Part shown: piece after piece, positions 46,936 to 59,195 of the stretch
How the letters are laid out: each line of letters starts with the position of its first letter
Numbering within the stretch: position 1 is the first letter of the stretch
NCBI RefSeq assembly: GCF_910592395.1
Contig: NC_088313.1
Location: 15,826,437-15,890,436, forward strand
Origin: Lineus longissimus
Taxonomy: Eukaryota; Nemertea; Pilidiophora; Heteronemertea; Lineidae
Direction: 5' to 3'
Length of the DNA: 64,000 nucleotides
Translations under genes and position numbers: made by a program
Notes under the pieces: generated by a model
The model's input: only the letters and a program-made list of their open reading frames with translations
What the model was told of the DNA's origin: nothing
Database searches by the model: none

Positions 46936-49900
46936 ATGGCGGTAAGCGCACATGGTCCCGATTTGGCTCGTGGCAAATTATTTCAAAAAAATACATGAAT
47001 ATACCGTTTAATAACCAACATTTGTTGCATAATTGAACTAGCTAACCTAACCCAACAAACAGACGTCAAGAAATATCCATGTTATGAACTTTGTTGCCTC
47101 TAAACCTACTTTCGAATCTTATCCGACAAACGGTTGTTCTTGTTTCCCTGTGTACATGTCCTCTTGAGGTTATCCTAAATTCGGACAATACCCCAAGGCC
47201 CTATTATATTTTAGCCTTAGACCATAGCCTTGTTGATAAACATATTGTTGTGTCCAGTTAAACATTCACTCAATGATAAGTCAATGTACTGTGCTTGGTT
47301 TTGAAAGAAAGCTAAAGGCCATCCATTCTTAAAACAAACCGGCCTTACCCAGTTCAATTGTCGATCCAGCCACTGAGCCAGCACAACAGCATGCGCTAAG
47401 GCTGCTCGGCAGTTGAACTTTAAGAACTGAAATCACCCATGCCATGCAAGTTTTATAGAACGAAAATATCATTTCACTTTTACCTGAAGACAAGTCTTTG
47501 TTGGTAAACAAGGGGGATATGGTCGCAACTGGCTTATTTAATCATACGTAGTCATTATGGCCCGAGTCGAAAGTGATTGATCAGCCAAAACAAACCTAAA
47601 AATGATATTTTATGGATTCTGTTACTTTGTTTTCAAATTCCGAACTTAACAGATGTTTAAACACCTTTATTTCAGCCTCAACAGTTCCATGTACTATTTG
47701 AACATGCATCTGGATATGCATTGTTCAAAGTCAAGGAGTTCGAAGAAGTTGGCATGCTTCTGCCTGAGGTTGAAGCAAGCGTGACAGATCTCAGCAAGTT
47801 CAACTCGATTGTGAAAATGGTTGCCTTCACACCATTCAAGAGTGGTACAAATGCATTGGATAACATGAACAGCATTTCTGAGGGTAAGTTTTCCATACTG
47901 TTTTGGTGAAAGGGTGCCCTCTAAACACACAGAATTTCTTCTGATAAATGTTAAAAGGGGGGCATTGCCTCAGTTCAAAAGAGATCACTCCAAGCTAGAA
48001 TTACTGTAGGAACCTATGGCAGACCTCAGCAAAGGCCAAGTTGCTGTTTTACTTCTAAATAACAGAAATCATCGCTGTTTGAGTGGACTAATAATGAATC
48101 AAACCCATCTGTATTTTAGGCCTGTTGCATGAAGACCTGCGTCTGTTTCTTGAAACCAATATGCCCAAGCCTGGTAAGAAGTCCAAGTCAATTCTTGGTG
48201 TTGCTGACAGCAAAATTGGTTCATCTATTCAGGAGGAGATGGGTATCACATGTCAGTTCACTGGAGTTGTGCCAGAAATTGTCAGAGGTGAGTAAAAGAG
48301 AGTGAACAGCGGGATATTTATTTGCTGAAAGTGATGTCTTATCAAACAGTACATTAATCCTGTTGTCTCATCAATGTGCTGGTGGTGAATGTAGCAGCAG
48401 GCTGTATTCAGCAGTGGTTTTTCTGCATTGGGGCAATGTTCACAGAGCATAGTCCTGTTATTCGAGTGTGGCTTCTTGGTTGAAGGAGACTCGGAGTCCG
48501 CAAGAAAACTCGACTGACAAAATTCTAGTCTACTTCAATTACAGCAGTTTATCATGAGTGATGTACAGTACTTCTCTATTAAGGACACCTTCGGGACTGG
48601 CAAGTGCTGTCCTTAATAGAGAGGTGTCCTGATTAGCGAGGTCAAATTGAATAGAAACTACCAATTTGGGACCAAAACTAGTGTCCTTAATAGAGAGGTG
48701 TCCGCTAAGGGAGGTCAACTGAACATTCTTTTATTGCAGGTATTCGCTGCCATTTCCACAACATGGTGAAAGGACTGACGGCGCAGACTTCAGGCAAGGC
48801 ACAACTGGGTCTTGGTCACAGTTATTCCAGGTGCAAGGTGAAGTTCAATGTACACAGGGTGGATAACATGATCATCCAGAGTATCTCCCTACTGGACCAA
48901 CTGGACAAGGACATCAACACATTTGCTATGAGAATCAGGTAATACTTGATTTGTCATTTTCGAAAACTGACATTGACAATGAGTGTATTCTACATAACAT
49001 CGCTACTTCGTGGGCAACTAGATCAAGGAAATTAAACCAAGAGGTGAAGACCTGACTACGTTTCCTTCTTGGTGCAATGCGATGTATAATCAAGGTTCAT
49101 TGTGCCTATGTCAGGGGAAGCAAAACAGCCGATCCAAGTGGAGAGTTGGTTGTGCCGAACTCCTCCTTACCAGTTTATGAGTAACTAGGCCAATTAACCA
49201 AATTGGTATCCTACTGTAGACACATGCAAAAAACATTTCAAAAGAGTGAATGTAAACATAGTCTTCAAACACAGAGAAGTTCTGTCTACTCGACAGGTTT
49301 TGTTGGGCTATGGAATTTGGAATTGATGGTAAGATTAACTCGGTGGTCTTGTGCTTCAGAGAATGGTACTCCTATCACTTCCCAGAACTCGTGAAGATTG
49401 TCAACGATAACTACACGTTTGCCAGGTGTGTGAAGCTGATCGGGAATCGCAAATTGTTGGACGAGGAACACTTGGAAGCCATCGAAGAAATCGTCATGGA
49501 CAGTGCCAAGGCACAAGCAGTCCTCGATGCGTCAAGGTCCTCCATGGGTAGGTAGTCATCTTTTCGCCTTTATTTTTTATGCCGGCACCTTTGACAAAGT
49601 TACCTGATATTGCGGCTGCCAGTTCAGGATTTCAAACATTACTTTCTGCCTTAGTCCATGACTTCAGAGTGAACCAACCCTGATTTGAAGTGACATGTTT
49701 GTGGCCTTAAAATGCAATAAGCAGTATGTTTTACTTAGTATTTCTCTTTTATTTCATTTCAGGAATGGACATCTCCGAGATTGATTTGATTAACATTGAG
49801 CTGTTTGCCAACCGCGTTATTGCCTTGGCAGAATATCGCAAGAGTTTGCACGAGTATCTGCTCAGCAAGATGAACCAGTGCGCCCCTAACTTATCATCTC

Positions 49901-51988
49901 TCATTGGAGAACAGGTACGTAGATTCAGAGCTTGGTGTGATTTTAAGATGGATCAGACAATTTGATATGGTTCTATTTCAATATTGAAAAAACACATCTG
50001 CAAGAAAAGTTTGCTTTTGTATCTTTAGAGACGCAACCCAGGTCAAAAAGGCAAGATTTGGTGCTTCTGATATTCTTCAATTCCAATTTCTTGTGTTCTA
50101 CTCTGCCACTGTTGTTGTTGAGTGGATCATATTTCTCATGATCATGTTGTGATTTCAGGTCGGAGCTCGGTTGATATCACACGCTGGTAGTCTCACTAAC
50201 TTGGCCAAGTATCCTGCGTCAACAGTACAGATCCTTGGAGCAGAGAAGGCACTCTTTAGGTGAGACAAAGCAACTGTCTAACTTTTGATTAAGCAATAGT
50301 TCGTTGCTGATGACCTAATATCGTGTATTCACTAGTCACATAAGTATCTTGCTCTGAATTTTTTAAAGTTCTGTAAGTCTGTATGAATGAAGTTCGATGT
50401 TCAATGACTGATGTTCTGTGAAAGGAAGAGTTTAAGACGTGCAGAACTAATGTCCTGTCACAACATACCCTGATATGGTTGTCAGTCTTCACCTTTGAGC
50501 AGTATAAAAATTATGAGACCATTGCATTGCATTGATTGGGCTCGTGTTGATACTGAAGTTATACCGCCTTTGCTGTTGGTTTTCCTGCTCTAATTATCTT
50601 CTTTCCATTCCAGGGCTCTAAAGACGCGAGGTAACACACCTAAGTATGGACTCATCTTCCATTCCACCTTCATTGGACGGGCTGCAACAGCCAACAAGGG
50701 CCGCATCTCGAGATACCTGGCCAACAAGTGTTCAATTGCTTCAAGGATTGATTGTTTCTCAGGTAAGCATCATTGGGAATCAATGTCATCATAGATTAGT
50801 GTTACGCTGAATTGTAATTGTTAAAACTGTGTCGGGACTTGCTCATGGAAGAGCGCTCTGGAAATTTGCAGGGCTTTTGCTTGCATCAGCCACGGTGTAA
50901 TAGGGCCCAGAATCACCTGAAATTACCTCTCTTGCGAAAAGTAAAAGTATTATTTGCCATATTCGAATGTTTTGGGTTAGGAAGCACTTGCTCACTCCTG
51001 CAGCTAGAGATTTCTGTATGAGGTTTGCTGCAAGGGAAAACAGATAACTGTTGTTGAATATCAACAGACACAACATGAATAATTAATTTCCCTTTTAGAA
51101 ATTCCCACATCCGTGTTTGGTGATCATCTGAAGCAGCAGGTTGAGGACAGGCTCAAGTTCTATGAGAGTGGTGAGGCACCAAAGAAGAACATTGATGTCA
51201 TGAAAGAGGCAGTGGAAGAGGTGAGAGTCGGCGTCTGTCATGTATTATTCAGTTTAACTGGCAGGCCTTGGAGCTTGTATAGGGTGTCTGATTGGCCTGT
51301 TCCTGAGCAGGTGTCCAACATCATTTGTGAAAAGTTGCAAATGGTGCCCCTGTGTACCTACATGTATGTAGATTGTACGATGCAAATTACATCTCTGGAG
51401 TAACATGCGATGTGGCAAGCTTAAGACCAGTGTAGTTGGCTGAACACAACATTGAAGGATTTGTTATAAAAAGCAGTTTTTTTTCTAAAATGATATGGAT
51501 ACCTGAAAGTATTTTCATGTGTTTCAGGCTGGCGTGGTACAGAAACAAATCACCAAGAAAGACAAGAAGAAAAAGAAGAAAGAAAAGAGGAAAGCAGAGG
51601 AGATGACACAGGTGAGAGCAGAAATGAATTGATCAGAAAAATCACAAACACTCACAAGCATAAACCCAAGCACAATGTTTGTACACAAACATTCCTTAAA
51701 CTTTTTCGGAAATAAAAGCAACTTAGTTTGGGATGGCCTGAAGTAATGTGTTTTTCTGTTCTGTAGGAGGATGAAGCAATGGAGGTTGAAGAAGAAACAC
51801 CAAAGAAGAAGAAAAAGAAGAAGTCGAAGGGGGCAGACGACACAATGGAGACCACCATGGAAGAGGAAACGGAAACCCCAAAGAAGAAAAAGAAGAAGGT
51901 CAAGGCTGCCGATGAAACCATGGATACCACTATGGAGGAGGATACGGAAACTCCATCCAAGAAGAAAAAGAAGAAGAGCAAGAAGTAG
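46936..51988 (+). CDS. NOP56: NOP56, box C/D snoRNP core protein
   Basis: Eleven exons with consistent phases: 46936-46941 (ATG GCG only), 47676-47883, 48120-48287, 48740-48938, 49360-49547, 49763-49914, 50159-50259, 50614-50762, 51099-51220, 51528-51611, 51767-51988; 532 residues. NOP56 scaffolds the nucleolar complex that directs rRNA 2'-O-methylation and is needed for 60S assembly. Recognised stretches are the N-terminal [19 protein letters not shown], the coiled-coil region ([31 protein letters not shown]) and the NOP domain ([57 protein letters not shown]). The Lys-rich tail holds two and a half copies of a 27-residue unit ([10 protein letters not shown], then DxTMxTTMEExTETP). The first exon codes for only two residues. 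Confidence 0.97.
48571..48715. repeat. short dispersed/inverted repeat inside NOP56 intron 3
   Basis: TGTCCTTAATAGAGAGGTGT occurs at 48608-48627 and again at 48682-48701, and its reverse complement (CTCTATTAAGGACACC) at 48574-48589. The first two can fold into a hairpin with a short loop. This is intronic, with no coding consequence, and is probably a small repeat element. Confidence 0.6.
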
Positions 51989-53590
51989 ATGTTTCCAAGC
52001 ATCGAGTTAGATATTGTCTCGTGTATGGTATCTGAACTATCTGAGAGGGACTTATTCGGATGTGGTTGTCACAGTGGCCTATCAAAATGATTATACTGGT
52101 TATGAGCCGTAATGGACTGGCCAGAATCTTATGCAGCATGTGAAGAAGTGCAGTTAACCCCTCTTAAATTTGTCTGTGAAACGATTTGGGTGATTCTAAT
52201 GCGGCCCGTAACCAGTATATTCATTGTGGTTTGCCACTGTGGTTATTGTGGTTGAAGGCGAACTGTGACTGTTTGGATATGGACTGCCTCTTTGAGAGCT
52301 GATCACTGCTTCATCGGGAGTGGTGTGCAGGCATTAGATAGGATAGGATAAGTGTGTTGAGAGACAAATGAATTACAATGTATATCATTTCTTGGAAGTA
52401 CCATAGATATATTTGTTTTAACATTGTGGAAGTGTTTCTGATGAAGGTGCAATTGAAAGATGTAGTAAAGGTATTATTGCCGCAGTACCAGAAAAAAATG
52501 TCAATACATTACCTGTTTTTAGTGATCACTGATAAACTGGGGCATGGAAATCTGCAAGTTTTAATCAAGTGGGTTTTGAGGGCTGAACAGTGACTGATTT
52601 GATGACTAGCTCACTCGGGCATCTGTTAAAATCCTGGCTTATAAAAGTGTTTTATTCTGAAGAATTAATGACTTTGACCATCTAGTGTCGAGTTGGATGA
52701 ATTGCAATGTTGTGTATTTACCCTAAAAACTCCAATGGAAACATTCTGGGTTATGAAAAGTTTTCTAAACTTATTGAAAGCATTTTATTTTCATTGATAA
52801 TCAATTCTGATCATGATTTTAGATAAAGATGTGTAAAATCTGAACGCTTTCTCTAGTTAGATTTTTGGCTGATCAAATGCACTGTGGCAAATGGGGTGCT
52901 TGTTATATTACAGGAGAGAAGAATCCATTGACCATCTTCTTTGATATTGTAGTTTGCAGATTCCTGTCAACAAATAACATTGTCAATGGATTCGTCCATC
53001 CTGTGATACATCAACTGTACATGTACATTTACCATTGGCCACGGTGAAATTGATTGTCCTTTGGTACATGTATTCAAGGAAAAACACACTGCTGCCCCTG
53101 CCAAGGAAATGCTGTATACATTCAGGTCTTACACAGACTGACTGGACATCTCTACTTGCTTCATTGTGGACTTTAACAAAGTACAATGAACTCGAAGAGA
53201 GACGTGGTTACTTTCCTTTTGGATCACTTGATAAGTGATTTCACCATGAGAGGGACTTGGATTCCCTTCACTTCACACGACATCTGGCTTGTACAGTGCA
53301 GAAGGACTCCACACTGGCAAAATCTAGAGTCAAACCGAGATTACTGAAGTGTCCCACCTCCACACTGCCATGCATCCACCTGTCCCAAATACATTGCCTC
53401 ATTGTCTCTCCAGCCCCAGGCATTTCATTATTGGGACCACCAATAAATCTAGATTTATGTGATGTTCTCTATGGCTTGGTTGTCTCTGGTCTTGGGTAGC
53501 ATCACAGATTGTGCCTTTCTGACACGAAGAGTCAACTTCCTCTTTAATTACAAAGGCCCTCCTAGCATTCTCACCTTCCCTCTGGTGCAT
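51989..53590. other. NOP56 3' UTR and intergenic DNA
   Basis: No second gene is supported. Small open frames (52378-52593, 52865-53047, 53035-53238, 53257-53499) lack recognisable content. An AATAAA at about 53442 seems too distant to be NOP56's signal. Confidence 0.4.
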
Positions 53591-56500
53591 CCATTCCAGG
53601 GCCTTCTGCAATGGATATGCTGCTGGATATGCTGTCCCAATGCGCTCTTGAAGATCTCCTTAACCTGGCCATGGACATTGGGGACACAAGCAGGGCATTC
53701 TGTAATGGATAGAGCTGCTGTCTCAATGAAAAAGTTAGGACATACCATTGAGACAATGTCACATATCCTGGGGACAACAGCAGAAGGTATTGTAACAGAT
53801 AGATCAAGCTAGCTGCTGTCTTGATGTGATCTTGAAGACAGTTGTTGTCACCTGGCCAAAGTGACAGCTTCCTGTGTAATGGGAATAACATCAGTGCGTC
53901 CTGCAATGGAAAGAGCTGCTTTCTTGATGGCTCTTGAAGACAGTCACCACCTGCCCAAAGAGACAACGTGCTGTATAATAGGAACAACATCAGGACGTGC
54001 TGCAATGGATACAGCTGGTTTCTGGAGAGCTATTGAAGACAGTCACCAGCTGGCCAAAGAGACTGAATAATAGGAACAACATTAGGACGTACTGCAATGG
54101 ATAGGGCTGGTTTCTGGAGGGCTCTTGAAGACAGTCACCACCTGCCCAAAGAGACAACGTGCTGTATAATAGGAACAACATCAGGACGTACTGCAATGGA
54201 TAGGGCTGGTTTCTGGAGGGCTCTTGAAGACAATCACCACCTGGCCAAAGAGACTGTATAATAGGAACAACATCAGGACGTACTGCAATGGATAGAGCTG
54301 GTTTCTGGAGAGCTCTTGAAGACAGTCACCACCTGGCCAAAGAGACTGTATAACAGGAACAACATCAGGACGTACTGCAATGGATAGAGCTGGCTTCTGG
54401 AGGGCTCTTGAAGACAGTCACCACCTGGCCAAAGAGACTGTATAATAGGAACAACATCAGGACGTACTGCAATGGATAGAGCTGGTTTCTGGAGAGCTAT
54501 TGAAGACAGTCACCACCTGGCAAAAGAGACTGTATAATAGGAACAACATCAGGACGTACTGCAATGGATAAAGCTAGTTTCTGGAGGGCTCTTGAAGACA
54601 GTCACCACCTGGCCAAAGAGACTGTATAACAGGAACAACATCAGGACGTACTGCAATGGATAGAGCTGGTTTCTGGAGGGCTCTTGAAGACAGTCACCAC
54701 CTGGCCAAAGAGACTGTATAACAGGAACAACATCAGGACGTACTGCAATGGATAGAGCTGGTTTCTGGAGGGCTCTTGAAGACAGTCACCACCTGGCCAA
54801 AGAGACTGTATAATAGTAACAACATCAGGACGTACTGCAATGGATAGAGCTGGTTTCTGGAGGGCTCTTGAAGACAGTCACCACCTGGCAAAAGAGACTG
54901 TATAATAGGAACAACATCAGGACGTACTGCAATGGATAAAGCTAGTTTCTGGAGGGCTCTTAAAGACAGTCACCACCTGGCCAAAGAGACAACGTCCTGT
55001 ATAATAGGAACAATATCAGGACGTACTGCAATGGATAGAGCTGGTTTCTGGAGGGCTCTTGAAGACAGTCACCACCTGGCCAAAGAGACTGTATAATAGG
55101 AACAACATCAGGACGTACTGCAATGGACAACAGGCTGGTTTCTCAATGCACCTTGAAGACATTCACCACAACGTCCTTTGCAATGGAAACAATCCGAGTG
55201 TACTCCAATGGACAACAGGCTGGTTTCTCGATTCGCCTTGAAGACAGTCACCACCTGGCCAAAGAGACAACGTCCTATGCAGTGGAAACAATCCGAGCGT
55301 ACTTCAATGGACAACAGGCTGGTTTCTCGATTCGCCTTGAAGACAGTCACCACCTGGCCAAAGAGACAACGTCCTATGCAATGGAAACAACCCGAGCATA
55401 CTCCAATGGACAACAGGCTGGTTTCTCAATGGGCCTTGAAGACAGTCACCACCTGGCCAAAGAGACAGGCTCCTATGCAATAGAAAAACAATCCGAGCGT
55501 ACTCCAATGGACAACTAGCTGGTTTCTCAATTCGCCTTGAAGACAGTCACCACCTTGCCAAAGAGACAACGTACTATGCAATAGAAAAACAATCCGAGCG
55601 TACTCCAATGGACAACAGGCTGGTTTCTCAATGCGCCTTGAAGACAGTCACCACCTGGCCAAAGAGACAACGTCCTATGCAATGGAAACAATCCGAGTGT
55701 ACTCCAATGGACAACAGGCTGGTTTCTCAATGCGCCTTGAAGACAGTCACCACCTGGCCAAAGAGACAACGTCCTATGCAATGGAAACAATCCGAGTGTA
55801 CTCCAATGGACAACAGGCTGGTTTCTCAATGCGCCTTGAAGACAGTCACCACCTGGCCAAAGGGACAACATCCCATGTAATGGAAACAACCCGAGCGTAC
55901 TGCAATTGACAACAGGCTGGTTTCTCGATGCGCCCTGAAGACAGTTACCACCTGGCCAAAGAGACAACATCCTATGTGATGGAAACAATCCGAGTGTACT
56001 CCAATGGACAACAGGCTGGTTTCTCAATGTCCCCTTGAGAGGCAACGCCACATGTACTGGGGACAACACTAGCACCTGCAATCAATGAATAGACCCCCTG
56101 AAGACAATCACAACCTGACCACATACACAACGGATAGAGCTGCTCTCTTGAAGAGAGTAAGTCACAACTCTGCCACAGAGACACAATCATGTGCATTTGG
56201 GACAATACAAAGGCGTAGATGGATAGAGCTGCAGTCTCAATGCACTTGGAAGACAGTCACTTCCTGCCACCGGGCCGTAGAGACAACCTCCTTAGTAATT
56301 TGGCAACACCAGAGCGTACTGCAATGGATAGAGCTGCTTTCTCAATGCCCTTTGAAGACAGTCACTTCCTGCCACCGGGCCGTAGAGACAACCTCCTTAG
56401 TAATTTGGCAACACCAGAGCGTACTGTAATGGATAGCTGCTTTCTCAATGCCCTTTGAAGACAGTCACTTCCTGCCACCGGGCCGTAGAGACAACCTCCT

Positions 56501-56690
56501 TAGTAATTTGGCAACACCAGAGCGTACTGTAATGGATAGCTGCTTTCTCAATGCCCTTTGAAGACAGTCACTTCCTGCCACCGGGCCGTAGAGACAACCT
56601 CCTTAGTAATTTGGCAACACCAGAGCGTACTGTAATGGATAGCTCCTTTCTCAATGCCCTTTGAAGACAGTCACAACTCGGCCATGAGGA
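53591..56690. repeat. composite tandem satellite of 92-, 99- and 103-bp unit subfamilies
   Basis: All units share CTTGAAGACAGTCACCACCT followed by GGCCAAAGAGAC, and TACTGCAATGGATAGAGCTG or its relative. From about 54.09 to 55.11 kb the step is almost always 92 bp (unit starts 54282, 54374, 54466, 54558, 54650, 54742), with one 99-bp step where ACAACGT-type sequence is inserted. From about 55.11 to 56.04 kb units are mostly 99 bp (55701 to 55800), with TACTCCAATGGACAACAGGC. From about 56.2 to 56.66 kb they are 103 bp (56421, 56524, 56627), with CCACCGGGCCGTAGAGACAA. Older, diverged units lie at 53.6-54.1 kb. The 99-bp block keeps frames open by period (33 codons), giving spurious repetitive ORFs on both strands. 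Confidence 0.9.
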
Positions 56691-56904
56691 CAACGGATAG
56701 ATCTGCTGCCTGCTCATGAAGACAGACGGTCACGTTACTTCTACTGGCGACAACACCAGGGCGTACTGTAATTGATAGAGCCGCTGTCTTATATGTGATT
56801 GTCTGGGTTGTAGCTCTCTACAAGAGGATGTCAATGAGACAGCGGGTTTATCGATTACACCACGCCCTGGTGTAGCCCCCAGTCGACCTGTCGTTGTCTC
56901 TCTA

Positions 56905-57196
56905 AGACACCCTGTTTTGCAAGGAAGTTTGAGGGGAGAGATAGGTTGTGACAATGTCTCCATGTGTGGCCCTTCGTTTACAAGGCCTCATAAATCCTTT
57001 TCTGAGACATAAAAGCAAGCCTACAGCAGTGTAGTGGCTGCGTACATCCGTAGTTGTGATTATGTCTTAATGTCAGGCCCTTGGTTCAGAAGGCTTTATA
57101 AAACATTTTCTGGACCACTCGAAGAAGGACGGTGAAAGCTGAGCTGAACAAAAGATTGCAAAAGTACAAATGTATGTCAAACTGGCTAGACGACTG
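56905..57196 (+). repeat. long inverted repeat, left arm
   Basis: About 290 bp matching, in reverse complement, 58182-58475. Landmarks are ACACCCTGTTTTGCAAGGAA, GAGATAGGTTGTGACAATGT, CTACAGCAGTGTAGTGGCTG, GGTGAAAGCTGAGCTGAAC and CAAACTGGCTAGACGAC. Arms show scattered substitutions and small indels. The 985-bp spacer (57197-58181) has no supported gene. Confidence 0.8.
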
Positions 57197-58181
57197 ATAC
57201 ATTTTTCGTTCCTGATACTCATCAGCCGAAGTCGCAACGTTTTCTTGCCGATTGTACAGTAGGCCCTGTTCTAAGCGCGGGAGATTGGTAGTCTTGCTCT
57301 AACCAGACTTGTCCAACCAATGCACAATCAATGCGATGCGGGTTCGAGCATTGACGAGACTGTTATCATTGAGAACCACTACCATGTTTTGAAAATCTCA
57401 AACTTTTCTTGATGGATGACATAGTATAGATATCGGGATTAAGGTAGGAATATGTTGTTTTGGAAGTATCATGTGAATATCACTCAGTAGGAATATCCCT
57501 CGTTGGTTATGCTTTGTTTTGAGGTGATCTTTTTCGACATTATCATTCCTATCAAATAGAGAGGCATATGTGCATGTCTGCGACCGAGACGCTGGAGTAA
57601 ATAGAACATAACTTGGTGTGAAAATTGTCCACTTTTCTAACATGATCCGATTGCAATTTAAAAAAAGTAACTGCACTAGTACTTAATAAAATAGAGTATT
57701 TTAGAAAATAATTTAATTAGGATGTTGAATCATGAAGTTTTTGAATCTTTTCTGATTTGTGAAAGAAGTCAACCCATGAAACTGTTTCGGGCAAAAACGA
57801 ACCACATATAAGGCAGATGACCACATAGTACTGTTGTCTGCACTGCCGACTTCTGTTGTGACAACCGATCATTGTCGTGGTGGATACGGGAGTGCCTTGT
57901 GTCCGCTGTTGCGCGGGCGCTTGAGTACCCAGGATTGTTGATTGTGGCCGGAGAGGTAATGTATCACCTCTTTCTATCCGTCAAGAGCAACAATCTATCA
58001 AAAATAAAAATAGTATCATGTGTATTTGAGGGGCTGACGCTGGGCAGCAAAAAACGGCCGATTCGGGTGCGTCCGCCGAGATGATTTGCCGAAATTAGAA
58101 AGATTGTGCACCTTTGGTCGACATTGTCACAACCAGCTCACACATCAGTTGGTCGTATGAAGACACCATCAAAACAATTCT
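57197..58181. other. spacer of the long inverted repeat
   Basis: AT-rich, no supported coding sequence. The 92-codon minus-strand frame (57398-57676) and 70-codon plus-strand frame (57872-58084) have no recognisable domain. If the arms are termini of a fold-back element, this would be its internal region. Confidence 0.45.
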
Positions 58182-58475
58182 CTGTCGTCTAGCCAGTTTG
58201 ACATACATTTGTAATGTTGATATCTTTTGTTCAGCTCAGCTTTCACCCTCCTTCTTCGACTGGACCAGAAAATGTTCTATAAAGCCTTTTGAACAAAGGG
58301 CCCGACATTAAGACATAATCACAACCACGGATGTACGCAGCCACTACACTGCTGTAATATGCTTTGCTTTTATGTCTCAGAAAAGGATTTATAAACGAAG
58401 GACCACACATGGAGACATTGTCACAACCTATCTCTCCCCTCAATCTTCCTTGCAAAACAGGGTGTCTCAGAAAAG
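58182..58475 (-). repeat. long inverted repeat, right arm
   Basis: Reverse complement of 56905-57196, with landmarks in the reversed order (GTCGTCTAGCCAGTTTG, GTTCAGCTCAGCTTTCACC, CAGCCACTACACTGCTGTA, ACATTGTCACAACCTATCTC, TTCCTTGCAAAACAGGGTGT). The CAGAAAAGGATTTATAAACG phrase is kept in both arms. Confidence 0.8.
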
Positions 58476-58569
58476 GCTATATTGAGCAAAAAGGTCTTGC
58501 CAATAAGACAAAGTCACAATCTTGCTCTCATTTACCATTTATGTTCAAATCAACAGGGTCACCTGTCTT

Positions 58570-58797
58570 TTATGATCTTCACTATAAAATAATTCAGGTC
58601 TGGGTCAAGAGGACAATAAATCTAGTGGAACAACTGAAGACAAGCAATTACATGTATATAATGATTTAGGTCTGGATCAAGAGGAAAGTGAATCTGGTCG
58701 AACAACTGAAGACAAGCAATTGCATGTATATAATGATTTAGGTCTGGATCAAGAGGAAAGTGAATCTGGTCGAACAACTGTAGACAAGCAATTATAT
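58570..58797. repeat. 72-bp tandem repeat, three copies
   Basis: GGTCTGGRTCAAGAGGA starts at 58597, 58669 and 58741, exactly 72 bp apart. The second and third units are almost identical; the first is more diverged. The array ends where the SINE begins. Confidence 0.85.
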
Positions 58798-58802
58798 AAT
58801 AA

Positions 58803-59195
58803 GGAGCCTCATGGCCTAGTGGTTTACACTGCTGGCCACCACGCAATAGGGGCGGGTTCAATCCCGGGGAGAACCCATGATCGTATGTCTGGATGAACCG
58901 GCGTGGCTTTCAAGGAACTAAAATTCCTGGCTCTTCACAGTCCTTCGAATGAGACTCAAAACCAGGTTCCTTGTACCTGGTGTCTATGCCAGGGCAAGCT
59001 AAGACCCCACCAAGTGAGAAACATGAGTAGCTTGCGTGGACTCTATCTCTCTCGCCAAAGTCGGACCACTAGGCCAATAAACCCAATTGGCGCATAACCG
59101 TAGTGGCACGCAGGATACGCTCATCCCGCCTTGGAGGAGGATTACTCCTAGGAGAATGACCCCTCCAAGTGCAGAGCGAACGCTGAAGAAGAAGA
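58803..59195 (+). mobile_element. tRNA-derived SINE, near full length
   Basis: The head reads GGAGCCTCATGGCCTAGTGG, then CACGCAATAGGGGC and GGGTTCAATCCCGGGG. These match pol III box A (TGGCCTAGTGG) and box B (GGTTCAATCCC) at tRNA spacing. A 3' body (TGGATGAACCGGCGTGGC, GACCCCACCAAGTGAGAA, ACTAGGCCAATAAACCCAAT) and a GAAGAAGAAGAA tail follow. Related copies lie at 42304-42450 and 42641-43020, and a fragment of the ACTAGGCCAATTAACC part at about 49185-49205 in a NOP56 intron. Confidence 0.85.

Noticed and set aside
50306-50410. Possible box C/D snoRNA in NOP56 intron 7 (CTGATGA near 50306, CTGA motifs near 50354 and 50405)
   Set aside because: The C box lacks the expected purine, the first D box is too close, and the flanks do not form a terminal stem. 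No other intron has a convincing C/D pair.
55527-56081. Long repetitive open frames on both strands in the satellite (up to 184 codons)
   Set aside because: The unit is 99 bp (33 codons), so any stop-free frame stays open by period. The frames end where the unit length changes to 92 or 103 bp, and both strands are open equally.
53591-58797. CRISPR-like array interpretation of the regular repeats
   Set aside because: Units are contiguous tandem repeats without unique spacers, and the window is a spliced animal genome.
58803-58875. tRNA gene call for the SINE head
   Set aside because: Boxes A and B are present, but the acceptor stem does not pair and the sequence continues into a SINE body with a GAA tail and related copies elsewhere.
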